In this document: piece by piece, positions 1 to 6,054 of the stretch | Layout of the letters: every line of letters begins with the position of its first letter | How positions within the stretch are numbered: the first letter of the stretch is position 1 | Assembly (NCBI GenBank): GCA_031274075.1 | Contig: JAISQQ010000471.1 | Coordinates: 1 to 7,963, forward strand | Length of the DNA: 7,963 bases | Source of the DNA: Accumulibacter sp. | Lineage (GTDB): Bacteria; Pseudomonadota; Gammaproteobacteria; Burkholderiales; Rhodocyclaceae | Direction of reading: 5' to 3' | Program-made: the position numbers and the translations under genes | Notes under the pieces: generated by a model | Told to the model about the DNA's origin: nothing | Database searches by the model: none | The model's input: only the letters and a program-made list of their open reading frames with translations

Positions 1-735
1 GTCGTGTTGTCGAATCCCAGCCATCCGGGAAACATCGGCGCGGCCGCGCGCGCCATGAAAACCATGGGGCTGTCGCGCCTGTACCTGGTTCGCCCGAAAA
101 AATTTCCCGACCCCGAGGCCAGCGCGCGGGCGGCGGGCGCGGGCGACGTGCTCGCGCGGGCGGTCGTCTGCGCGACGCTCGACGAGGCGCTTCTCGGCGT
201 GGTGTTCGCGGCGGCGCTTTCCGCGCGGCATCGCAATCTGGGGCCGGAACGCTTGCAGGCGCGGGAAGCCGCGCCCCTGATCCTGGAAAAAGCCGGCGCG
301 GGCGAGGTGGCGCTGGTGTTCGGCAACGAAACCGCCGGCCTGTCGAACGAGGAGCTCCTGCGTTGCCAGCGGAGCGTCTTCATTCCGGCGGACGCGGCTT
401 ATTCCTCGCTCAATCTCGCCGCCGCCGTACAACTGCTGTGCTACGAATTGAGGCTGGCGGCCTGCGGCGGGCGGCCTCGGGAAGCGACGCGGACCGTCCC
501 GTTCCACTCCCCGCCGGCGGGCAGCGACGAGGTCGAGCGCTTTTACGCGCACCTGGAGCGGGTCATGGTGCGCGCCGGATTCCTCGATCCGAAGCAGCCG
601 AAGCGTTTGCTGGCCAAGCTGCGCCGTCTTTATGGACGGGCCGCGCTCGAACGCGACGAAATCAACATCCTGCGCGGGATTCTCGATGCCGTCGAAAAAC
701 GCCTGCCCACGGAAAGTGCCGGCGAAAAAACTTGA
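1..735 (+). CDS. trmJ: tRNA (cytidine/uridine-32-2'-O-)-methyltransferase TrmJ, 5'-truncated by the window edge
   Basis: SPOUT-class methyltransferase that uses S-adenosylmethionine to 2'-O-methylate position 32 in the anticodon loop of tRNAs; cytoplasmic. The visible frame opens with VVLSNPSHPGNIGAAARAMK, the family's N-terminal motif, which in E. coli TrmJ lies about 7 residues from the start, so the real start codon is upstream and the in-frame GTG at position 4 is not the start. The knot motifs follow: LVFGNETAGLSNEEL (about nt 310-358) and SSLNLAAAVQLLCYEL (about nt 403-450), which form the SAM pocket. The C-terminal helix motif RRLYGRAALERDEINILRGI (about nt 625-684) is typical of TrmJ rather than of TrmL or TrmH. 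About 244 codons are visible against about 246 in E. coli. The stop (733-735) lies inside the candidate promoter of the next gene. trmJ commonly sits just upstream of isc genes in proteobacteria but has no known role in cluster assembly. Confidence 0.94.
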   Translation, partial: VVLSNPSHPGNIGAAARAMKTMGLSRLYLVRPKKFPDPEASARAAGAGDVLARAVVCATLDEALLGVVFAAALSARHRNLGPERLQAREAAPLILEKAGAGEVALVFGNETAGLSNEELLRCQRSVFIPADAAYSSLNLAAAVQLLCYELRLAACGGRPREATRTVPFHSPPAGSDEVERFYAHLERVMVRAGFLDPKQPKRLLAKLRRLYGRAALERDEINILRGILDAVEKRLPTESAGEKT

Positions 736-760
736 TAAAAGCAGTCGGGTATTCTAGAAT
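732..760 (+). promoter_or_regulatory. Candidate sigma70 promoter for the cysE-isc transcription unit
   Basis: TTGATA at 732-737 (5 of 6 to the -35 consensus) and TAGAAT at 755-760 (5 of 6 to the -10 consensus) are separated by exactly 17 bp. The -35 box overlaps the trmJ stop codon, and the -10 box forms the right half of a perfect 10-bp palindrome, ATTCTAGAAT (751-760). The region is locally AT-rich in GC-rich DNA. It lies 33 bp upstream of the cysE ATG, which would give a leader of roughly 25 nt. Seen directly in the sequence; promoter activity is inferred. Confidence 0.6.
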
Positions 761-793
761 CCGCCGTTCCTCAAGACCGGAGAGTTTTTTTCC

Positions 794-1546
794 ATGTTCA
801 GCCGCCTGCGAGAAGATGTCCACTCGGTATTCGAGCGCGATCCCGCCGCCCGGACCTCGTGGGAAGTGCTGACCTGCTACCCCGGCCTGCACGCGGTGGT
901 GCTGCATCGCGTCGCGCACTGGCTGTGGAACCGCCGCTGCCGCTGGCTCGGACGCTTCGTCTCGCATCTGGCCCGCTTCTTGACCGGCATCGAAATTCAT
1001 CCCGGCGCGCTCATCGGCCGCCGTTTTTTCATCGACCACGGCATGGGCGTGGTGATCGGCGAAACGGCGGCGATCGGCGACGACGTGACCCTGTACCACG
1101 GGGTCACGCTCGGCGGCACCTCGTGGCACAAGGGCAAGCGCCATCCGACGCTGGAAAGCGGCGTGGTCGTCGGCGCCGGGGCGATGGTGCTCGGGCCGAT
1201 CACCGTGGGCGCCAACGCCAAGGTCGGCTCCAACGCGGTGGTGGTGAAGAACGTGCCGCCGGGGACGACGGCGGTCGGCAATCCGGCGCGCGTCATCGAC
1301 GGCGAACAGGCGCAGAGGCGCGAGGAGAAAGCCGGGGAGATGGGTTTTTCGGCGTATGCCTTGTCGACCAGCCAGGACGATCCGCTGTCCAAGGCCATCC
1401 ACGGCCTGCTCGACCACGCGGTGGAGACCGACCGGCGCATCGAGGCGCTGATCAGGAAGCTCGAATCGACCGGCGTCAGCGTCGAGGACGAATTGGCGAC
1501 GGCGGACAAGTTCGATCCGAAATACCTGGGCAGGATCGTTGACTGA
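794..1546 (+). CDS. cysE: Serine O-acetyltransferase, short form
   Basis: Transfers acetyl from acetyl-CoA to L-serine, giving O-acetylserine, the acceptor for sulfide in cysteine synthesis; cytoplasmic. The 250 residues contain a left-handed beta-helix of hexapeptide repeats (about 65-165). The catalytic His is H82 in [12 protein letters not shown], and its acidic partner is E67 in IEIHP, where E. coli CysE has Asp at the same 15-residue spacing. The acetyl-CoA region [18 protein letters not shown] (101-118) and [15 protein letters not shown] (154-168) follow. The protein lacks the long N-terminal helical domain of E. coli CysE (273 aa). It has about 80 residues beyond the helix, charged and probably helical ([20 protein letters not shown], 205-224). 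The ATG is preceded by GGAGAG (779-784) with 9 nt spacing. A cysE-type gene directly upstream of iscR is known, for example cysE2 of Azotobacter, and fits cysteine supply to the desulfurases. Feedback sensitivity cannot be judged. Confidence 0.95.
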   Translation: MFSRLREDVHSVFERDPAARTSWEVLTCYPGLHAVVLHRVAHWLWNRRCRWLGRFVSHLARFLTGIEIHPGALIGRRFFIDHGMGVVIGETAAIGDDVTLYHGVTLGGTSWHKGKRHPTLESGVVVGAGAMVLGPITVGANAKVGSNAVVVKNVPPGTTAVGNPARVIDGEQAQRREEKAGEMGFSAYALSTSQDDPLSKAIHGLLDHAVETDRRIEALIRKLESTGVSVEDELATADKFDPKYLGRIVD

Positions 1547-1565
1547 TGCCGGCCGATCGCGGGAA

Positions 1566-1584
1566 CTTGTCGATGCTTGTCGAT
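1566..1584 (+). repeat. Tandem direct repeat of CTTGTCGAT, 10-bp period, in the iscR leader
   Basis: CTTGTCGAT occurs at 1566-1574 and again at 1576-1584, one base apart, so the copies sit about one helical turn from each other on the same DNA face. The second copy lies inside the candidate IscR site. It could be a doubled half-site, a duplicated -35 region, or chance. Confidence 0.6.
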
Positions 1585-1597
1585 ACTAACCGGGTAT
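1573..1597 (+). promoter_or_regulatory. Candidate IscR-binding site (type 1-like) upstream of iscR
   Basis: Aligned by hand to the type 1 IscR operator consensus as I remember it, this 25-bp stretch matches about 16 of 22 constrained positions. The right half is best: CCGGGTAT (1590-1597) corresponds to the CRRSTAT arm. The left half has TTGTCG (1577-1582) where the consensus has a TTGACT-like arm. The site also contains the inverted repeat GATAC (1582-1586) / GTATC (1594-1598). It lies 26-50 bp before the iscR start, as expected for autoregulation by [2Fe-2S]-IscR. I do not find a convincing -10 box at 16-18 bp from TTGTCG, so the exact promoter is not assigned. Confidence 0.5.
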
Positions 1598-1622
1598 CAA
1601 GGCGGATATCGATGGAGGCGGC

Positions 1623-2111
1623 ATGCGACTGACGACCAAAGGACGTTTCGCCGTGACGGCCATGACCGATCTGGCGTTGAACGGCGGCGCGAAGCCGGTG
1701 ACCCTGGCGGGCATCAGCGACCGGCAGGGGATATCCCTTTCGTATCTCGAACAGTTGTTCGGCAAGTTGCGGCGGCGCAGGCTGGTCGACAGCGTGCGCG
1801 GGCCCGGCGGCGGCTACCGCCTGGCGCGGCCGATGGAGCGGATTTCGGTGGCCGACATCGTGCGCGCCGTGGACGAGGCGCTGGACGCGACGCAGTGCGG
1901 CGGGGTGCAGAACTGCAAGGACGAGAAGCGCTGCCTGACCCATGAACTGTGGGCGACCCTGAATTTCAAGATGTACGAGTACCTGGCGTCGGTGAGCCTG
2001 TCCGACCTGGTCGGGAAGCAGCGGCGGAAGCCCGGCGGCGTTTCCCTGCTCAAGGACGCGCGCCCGCGGGGGCCGCGGATGCGCGGCGGCGTGTTGTCGA
2101 TATTGGTCTGA
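1623..2111 (+). CDS. iscR: Rrf2-family iron-sulfur cluster regulator IscR
   Basis: Transcription regulator that binds a [2Fe-2S] cluster and, in E. coli, represses its own isc operon when clusters are plentiful; the apo form controls other sites. It is 162 residues, the same length as E. coli IscR. The N-terminal winged helix starts MRLTTKGRFAVTAMTDLAL; the recognition helix carries ISLSYLEQLFGKLR with E43, the residue that tunes type 1 versus type 2 site binding in E. coli; the wing is VRGPGGGYRLARP (58-70). Cluster ligands C92, C98, C104 and H107 are all present with the E. coli spacing. The ATG follows GGAGG (1614-1618) with 4 nt spacing; another ATG at 1612 is out of frame. The C-terminal 30 residues are basic and poorly conserved. 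The stop is 5 nt before the next gene, so the two are likely translationally coupled. Confidence 0.97.
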   Translation: MRLTTKGRFAVTAMTDLALNGGAKPVTLAGISDRQGISLSYLEQLFGKLRRRRLVDSVRGPGGGYRLARPMERISVADIVRAVDEALDATQCGGVQNCKDEKRCLTHELWATLNFKMYEYLASVSLSDLVGKQRRKPGGVSLLKDARPRGPRMRGGVLSILV

Positions 2112-2116
2112 GCAAA

Positions 2117-3277
2117 ATGGCGGCAACGGTCTATTTCGATCACAACGCGACGACGCCGGTCGATCCGGCGGTGCTGGAGGCGATGCTGCCGTGGTTTTCG
2201 GAGCGCTTCGGCAATGCCTCCAGCCGGCACGAATACGGCCGGGCGGCGCGCCAGGCGGTCGACGAAGCGCGCCGCCAGGTGGCCGCGGCGGTCGGCGCGC
2301 ACGCCACCGAAGTGGTGTTCACCAGCGGCGGATCGGAAGCCAACAACCTGTTCATCAAGGGGGCGGCGGCTTCGCTCAAGCCCGGCGCGCTCGCCGTCAG
2401 CGCCGTCGAACATCCGTCCGTGATCGAACCGGCGGCGCAGTTGGCGCGGCGCGGCTGGCTGCTGTGCCGGCTGGCCGTCGATGAGCAGGGACGCGTGGAC
2501 GAGGCGGCGTATCGGCAGAGCTTGTTGTCGAGGCCGAAACTGGTGTCGGTGATGCTGGCCAACAACGAGACCGGGGTGCTGCAGGACGTGGCGCGGCTGG
2601 CGCAGGCCGCGCGGCATTGCGAAGCCGTTTTCCATACCGACGGCGTACAGGCGCTGGGCAAGACGCCGCTCGATTTCCGCGCCTTGAATGCCTGTGGCGT
2701 GCATGCGCTGACCGTGTCGGCGCACAAGCTCGGCGGCCCGAAAGGCGTGGGCGCGCTGGTGATCGACAAGGGGATCGAGCTCGAAGCGCTGGTGGCCGGC
2801 GGCGGACAGGAACGCGGTTTGCGTTCGGGCACGGAAAACGTCGCGGCGATCGTCGGCTTCGGCGCGGCGTGCGAACTGGCGGCGCGGCGGCTGGCCGAGC
2901 GGGCCGCCCGGCTGGCCGCCTTGCGGCAAGGGCTGGAAGACGGCCTGCGCGCCCAGGGGGCGATCATTTTCGGCGGCGAGGCGCGGCGCCTGCCGAACAC
3001 CGTCTGCTTCGCGCTCGCGGGATTCGACGGCGAAACCCTGATCACGCATCTGGATCGCGCCGGTTACGCGCTGGCCAGCGGCGCCGCGTGTTCGAGCGCC
3101 CATCCCGAGCCGTCGCATGTGCTCAAGGCGATGGGGGTGTCCGACGGCCTGGCGCGCGGCGCGGTGCGGATGAGCCTCGGGACGGGCAATACGCAAGAGC
3201 AGGTCGACGCCTTTCTCATCGCCTTGCGCGACACGGCGGCGAAATTGCGGCAATTGACGGCGCTCGCCGTCTCGTAA
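2117..3277 (+). CDS. Additional NifS/IscS-like cysteine desulfurase (group I paralog)
   Basis: PLP-dependent class V aminotransferase-fold enzyme that should convert cysteine to alanine and a protein-bound persulfide. The 386 residues begin [20 protein letters not shown] and catalytic positions are intact: H99 (VEHPSV), N150 (ANNETG), D175 and Q178 (HTDGVQA), the Schiff-base lysine K204 ([10 protein letters not shown]) and the persulfide cysteine C325 ([16 protein letters not shown]). The long Cys loop places it in group I (NifS/IscS) rather than SufS. It lacks the C-terminal SPLWEM..GVDLN tail of IscS, ending soon after AKLRQL. The open frame extends upstream to 1949 inside iscR, but homology starts at the ATG at 2117. 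No good Shine-Dalgarno precedes that ATG, so it probably depends on ribosomes finishing iscR. E. coli has no gene here. It could be a second ISC desulfurase or could serve another sulfur acceptor, for example in tRNA thiolation; the acceptor cannot be read from the sequence. Confidence 0.92.
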   Translation: MAATVYFDHNATTPVDPAVLEAMLPWFSERFGNASSRHEYGRAARQAVDEARRQVAAAVGAHATEVVFTSGGSEANNLFIKGAAASLKPGALAVSAVEHPSVIEPAAQLARRGWLLCRLAVDEQGRVDEAAYRQSLLSRPKLVSVMLANNETGVLQDVARLAQAARHCEAVFHTDGVQALGKTPLDFRALNACGVHALTVSAHKLGGPKGVGALVIDKGIELEALVAGGGQERGLRSGTENVAAIVGFGAACELAARRLAERAARLAALRQGLEDGLRAQGAIIFGGEARRLPNTVCFALAGFDGETLITHLDRAGYALASGAACSSAHPEPSHVLKAMGVSDGLARGAVRMSLGTGNTQEQVDAFLIALRDTAAKLRQLTALAVS

Positions 3278-3314
3278 ACCAGTTAAACCACTGTTTGAAA
3301 CGGAGATAAGGAAA

Positions 3315-4526
3315 ATGTTGAAACTGCCGATCTATCTGGACAATTCGGCGACCACGCCGGTCGATCCGCGCGTGGCGGAAAAAATGATTCCCTACCTGAC
3401 CGAGAAATTCGGCAATCCGGCGTCGCGCTCGCATGCCTACGGCTGGGAAGCCGAGGCGGCGGTGGAGGAAGCCCGCGCGGAAGTCGCCCGCCTGATCCAT
3501 GCCGATCCCAAGGAGATCATCTGGACCTCGGGGGCGACCGAATCCGACAATCTGGCGATCAAGGGCGCGGCGCACTTCTATTCGGGCAAGGGCAGGCACC
3601 TCATTACCGTGAAGACCGAGCACAAGGCGGTGCTCGACAGTTGCCGCGAACTCGAGCGGCAAGGCTTCGAGGTGAGCTACCTCGACGTGCAGGAGAACGG
3701 CCTGATCGACCTCGATGTCTTCAAGGCGGCGCTGCGGCCGGACACCACCCTGGTTTCGGTGATGTTCGTCAATAACGAGATCGGCGTCATCCAGCCGATC
3801 GCGGAAATCGGCGAGATTTGCCGCGACAAGGGGATCGTCTTTCACGTCGATGCCACCCAGGCGCCCGGCAAGCTGCCCATCGACCTGGCCACGCTCAAGG
3901 TCGACCTGATGTCCGTCACGGCGCACAAGGTCTACGGCCCCAAGGGCATCGGCGCGCTGTACGCGCGGCGCAAGCCGCGGGTGCGCATCGAGGCGCAGAT
4001 GCACGGCGGCGGACACGAGCGCGGCTTCCGTTCCGGAACACTGCCGGTACACCAGATCGTCGGCATGGGCGAGGCTTTCCGTCTGGCGCGCGAGGAAATG
4101 GGCGCCGAGAACGAGCGTATCCGCAAGCTGCGCGACCGTCTGCTCGACGGGATTTCGAGCATCGAGCAGGTCTATGTCAATGGCGACATGGAGCAGCGCG
4201 TTCCGCACAACCTGAACGTCAGCTTCGCCTATGTCGAGGGCGAATCGATGCTCATGGCGATCAAGGATCTGGCGGTTTCTTCGGGGTCGGCGTGTACCTC
4301 GGCCTCGCTCGAACCCTCCTACGTGCTGCGCGCCCTCGGGCGCGACGACGAACTCGCGCACAGTTCGATTCGCTTCACGATCGGGCGTTTCAACACGGAG
4401 GAGGAGATCGATTTCGCGGTGAAGCTGCTGCGCGAAAAGATCGGCAAGCTGCGCGATCTGTCTCCATTATGGGAAATGGCGCAGGAAGGCGTCGACCTGA
4501 ACGCGGTGCAGTGGGCGGCGCATTGA
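3315..4526 (+). CDS. iscS: Cysteine desulfurase IscS
   Basis: Main ISC sulfur donor: a PLP enzyme that removes sulfur from cysteine and passes it as persulfide to IscU and, in E. coli, to TusA, ThiI and others. It has 403 residues against 404 in E. coli, shifted by one. Visible features are the N-terminal [12 protein letters not shown] (7-18), H103 (TEHKAV), N154 (VNNEIG), D179 and Q182 ([10 protein letters not shown]), Schiff-base K205 ([10 protein letters not shown]), and catalytic C327 in [20 protein letters not shown]. The complete IscS tail [20 protein letters not shown] is present, which separates it from the upstream paralog. GGAG at 3302-3305 and AAGGA at 3308-3312 precede the ATG. 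It lies 37 nt after the paralog and 23 nt before iscU. The short upstream gap is AT-rich with TAAACCA at 3275-3281 and again at 3284-3290. In E. coli the equivalent start region is targeted by the sRNA RyhB; whether this happens here is unknown. Confidence 0.98.
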   Translation: MLKLPIYLDNSATTPVDPRVAEKMIPYLTEKFGNPASRSHAYGWEAEAAVEEARAEVARLIHADPKEIIWTSGATESDNLAIKGAAHFYSGKGRHLITVKTEHKAVLDSCRELERQGFEVSYLDVQENGLIDLDVFKAALRPDTTLVSVMFVNNEIGVIQPIAEIGEICRDKGIVFHVDATQAPGKLPIDLATLKVDLMSVTAHKVYGPKGIGALYARRKPRVRIEAQMHGGGHERGFRSGTLPVHQIVGMGEAFRLAREEMGAENERIRKLRDRLLDGISSIEQVYVNGDMEQRVPHNLNVSFAYVEGESMLMAIKDLAVSSGSACTSASLEPSYVLRALGRDDELAHSSIRFTIGRFNTEEEIDFAVKLLREKIGKLRDLSPLWEMAQEGVDLNAVQWAAH

Positions 4527-4549
4527 CTGGATTGGAAGGAACAAGCTAA

Positions 4550-4936
4550 ATGGCATACAGTGAAAAAGTGCTCGATCATTACGAGAATCCGCGCAACGCG
4601 GGTTCGTTCGGCAAGGATGAGGAGGGCGTGGCGACGGGCATGGTCGGCGCGCCGGCGTGCGGCGACGTGATGAAGCTGCAGATCAAGGTGGGCAAGGACG
4701 GAGTGATCGAAGACGCCCGCTTCAAGACCTACGGCTGCGGTTCGGCGATCGCTTCGTCGTCGCTGGTGACCGAATGGGTCAAGGGCAAGACGCTCGACCA
4801 GGCGCTGGAGATCAAGAATAGCCAGATTGCCGAGGAACTGGCGCTGCCTCCGGTCAAGATCCATTGTTCGATCCTGGCGGAGGACGCCATCCGGGCGGCG
4901 GTCGCCGATTACTGGAAAAAACAGGGCGGCGGGTAA
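4550..4936 (+). CDS. iscU: Iron-sulfur cluster scaffold IscU
   Basis: Scaffold protein that receives sulfur from IscS and iron to build a [2Fe-2S] cluster, then hands it on with help from HscA and HscB. It has 128 residues, the same length as the E. coli protein. Cluster and zinc ligands are at the E. coli positions: C37 and D39 (APACGDV), C63 (YGCGSA), H105 and C106 (KIHCSI). The HscA-recognition motif LPPVK is at 99-103. The start [16 protein letters not shown] is the family N-terminus; AAGGA (4536-4540) lies 9 nt before the ATG. It is followed by a GC-rich inverted repeat at its stop and a 49-nt gap before iscA. Confidence 0.98.
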   Translation: MAYSEKVLDHYENPRNAGSFGKDEEGVATGMVGAPACGDVMKLQIKVGKDGVIEDARFKTYGCGSAIASSSLVTEWVKGKTLDQALEIKNSQIAEELALPPVKIHCSILAEDAIRAAVADYWKKQGGG

Positions 4937-4943
4937 GCCGCCG
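4925..4943 (+). other. GC-rich hairpin spanning the iscU stop codon
   Basis: CGGCGG (4927-4932) and CCGCCG (4938-4943) can pair as six G-C pairs around the loop GTAAG. An alternative register pairs GGCGGC (4925-4930) with GCCGCC (4937-4942). The TAA stop of iscU (4934-4936) lies in or beside the loop. No T-run follows, so it is not an intrinsic terminator. It could stabilise the upstream mRNA or limit read-through of ribosomes into iscA. A role is speculative, since chance inverted repeats are common in GC-rich DNA. Confidence 0.35.
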
Positions 4944-4985
4944 GGTTGCCGAAGGGAGATATCGAGAAAGGAAAGGAGAGCGCAA

Positions 4986-5309
4986 ATGGCGGTAACGTTG
5001 ACCGAGAACGCGGCAAGGCATGTGGCGAGATACCTGCAAAAGCGCGGCAAGGGCATCGGCCTGCGCCTGGGCGTGCGTACCAGTGGATGTTCGGGCGTGG
5101 CCTACAAGCTGGAGTTCGTCGATGTGGCGGCGCCGGACGACATGGAGTTCGAATCGCATGGCGTCAAGGTGCTGGTCGATACCAAGAGTCTGCCGTATCT
5201 CGACGGTACGGAACTCGACTACGCGCGCGAGGGTTTGAACGAAGGATTCAAGTTCAATAACCCGAACGTCAAGGGCGCTTGCGGCTGCGGCGAAAGTTTC
5301 AGCGTGTGA
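4986..5309 (+). CDS. iscA: A-type iron-sulfur carrier IscA
   Basis: A-type carrier thought to accept clusters from the IscU scaffold and deliver them, mainly for [4Fe-4S] proteins. It has 107 residues, identical in length to E. coli IscA. The three conserved cysteines are C35 ([10 protein letters not shown]) and C99 and C101 (GACGCGESF). It begins [14 protein letters not shown] strong ribosome site, GGAGAG (4975-4980), lies 5 nt before this ATG. An open frame reaches back to 4827 inside iscU, but that part has no family similarity. The signature LRTSGC is here VRTSGC. The stop overlaps the start of hscB by one base. IscA rather than ErpA or SufA is supported by position and by the full C-terminal match. 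Confidence 0.97.
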   Translation: MAVTLTENAARHVARYLQKRGKGIGLRLGVRTSGCSGVAYKLEFVDVAAPDDMEFESHGVKVLVDTKSLPYLDGTELDYAREGLNEGFKFNNPNVKGACGCGESFSV

Positions 5310-5881
5310 TGCGGCCGGGAAAGGACGGTGACGCGGCTTCGGCCCTGGACGAAATCGATTTCGGGGCCGATCATTTCACGCTTTTCGGGCTGGCTCCGTT
5401 TTTTCGCGTCGATTTGCCGGCGCTGGACAAGCGTTTCAGGGAACTCCTGGCGCGCGTGCATCCGGACCGCTTCACGCAGGCCGGAGCCTCCGAGCGCCGC
5501 GCCTCGCTGCAATGGGCCACGCGGATCAACGAAGCCTACCAGACCCTGAAGATCCCCCTGTCGCGCGCGCGCTACCTGCTCGACCGGGCGGGCCGGGGCG
5601 TCGACCAGGATAACAACACGGTCATGCCGCCCGAATTCCTGATGGAGCAGATGGAGTGGCGCGAGGCGGTCGCCGAGGCGAGGGCCGCGCGCGAAGCCGC
5701 CGAACTCGAACAGTTGCACTATCGCGTCAAGCAGCGGATGAACAAGGGCTACGATCAACTGGCCGAACTGCTCGACGACCGGCGCGATTACGCGGCGGCG
5801 GCCGAGCGCGTCCGGCGGCTGATGTTTCTCGAGAAATTGCTGTTCGAGATCGACGACGCGATGGCGGCTCTCGAAACGTAA
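5309..5881 (+). CDS. hscB: Fe-S assembly J-domain co-chaperone HscB
   Basis: J-protein that binds IscU, delivers it to HscA and stimulates HscA ATPase. From the ATG at 5309 it has 190 residues. The J domain (about 20-95) has DHFTLFGLAPFFRVD, the HPD motif at 51-53 (HPDRF), and INEAYQTLKIPLSRARYLL. The C-terminal IscU-binding helical domain starts near PPEFLMEQMEWREAV (107-121) and ends with EKLLFEIDDAM. E. coli HscB is 171 residues with HPD at 32-34, so this protein has about 19 extra N-terminal residues, acidic and without known motif. The ATG shares its A with the iscA stop (TGATG), implying coupled translation; no strong Shine-Dalgarno is visible. An earlier in-frame start at 5279 inside iscA is less likely. 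Confidence 0.95.
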   Translation: MRPGKDGDAASALDEIDFGADHFTLFGLAPFFRVDLPALDKRFRELLARVHPDRFTQAGASERRASLQWATRINEAYQTLKIPLSRARYLLDRAGRGVDQDNNTVMPPEFLMEQMEWREAVAEARAAREAAELEQLHYRVKQRMNKGYDQLAELLDDRRDYAAAAERVRRLMFLEKLLFEIDDAMAALET

Positions 5882-5898
5882 TCACATTTTTTTGGACC

Positions 5899-5928
5899 GG
5901 CGGAAGACGGCCTTCGGCTTTTTCCGCC
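5899..5928. repeat. Hairpin repeat with GGCGGAA/TTCCGCC arms
   Basis: GGCGGAA (5899-5905) is a perfect inverted match of TTCCGCC (5922-5928). The interior can add GCC (5910-5912) with GGC (5916-5918) around a TTC loop. It resembles the widespread intergenic hairpin repeats with GGGCGGAA...TTCCGCC arms found in many proteobacterial genomes; this resemblance is from memory, not from a search. No T-run follows the 3' arm, so it does not look like a standard terminator. Confidence 0.5.
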
Positions 5929-5981
5929 CTGCGCGAGTTGGAGTATTTTGCGTTTTGGTGCGGACAGCGACTATTTCCGCC

Positions 5982-6054
5982 CGTCATTCCGGCGCAAGCC
6001 GGAATCCAGGAGTTTTGAGGAACGCGCTGGATCCCGGCTTCCGCCGGGACGACG
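5982..6054. repeat. REP/BIME-like element: paired inverted hairpin repeats
   Basis: Two 28-bp units, 5982-6009 and 6027-6054, are inverted copies of each other (24 of 28 positions match by hand alignment), separated by 17 nt. Each unit is itself a hairpin. The left has ATTCCGGC (5986-5993) and GCCGGAAT (5998-6005) around a GCAA loop. The right has TCCCGGC (6032-6038) and GCCGGGA (6043-6049) around TTCC. The GTCATTCC...GGAATCCAG pattern is a familiar dispersed repeat of proteobacterial genomes, related in look to Neisseria dRS3-type repeats. Such elements can form mRNA hairpins that change the stability of flanking messages. Confidence 0.8.

Noticed and set aside
4..6. GTG at position 4 as the trmJ start
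   Set aside because: Coding similarity already covers this codon and the one before it; the family N-terminus begins several residues further upstream, outside the window.
1949..2116. Upstream extension of the desulfurase paralog into iscR
   Set aside because: The 56 added residues come from another frame of iscR and match nothing in the desulfurase family, which starts at [10 protein letters not shown].
1814..3253. Long antisense open frame (about 479 codons) over iscR and the desulfurase paralog
   Set aside because: Its product is rich in Arg, His and Ala with no recognisable domain. It mirrors two well-supported genes; GC-rich codon bias keeps the opposite strand free of stops.
3216..4361. 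Antisense open frame opposite iscS
   Set aside because: Same reason: it lies entirely over conserved iscS sequence and has no family features.
4827..4985. N-terminal extension of IscA into iscU
   Set aside because: The extension is a frame-shifted reading of iscU. The ATG at 4986 has a strong ribosome site and gives the standard 107-residue length.
5899..5928. Intrinsic terminator after hscB
   Set aside because: The hairpin arms are good, but no T-run follows the 3' arm; the T7 tract (5887-5893) comes before the hairpin, and read on the minus strand it is an A-run.
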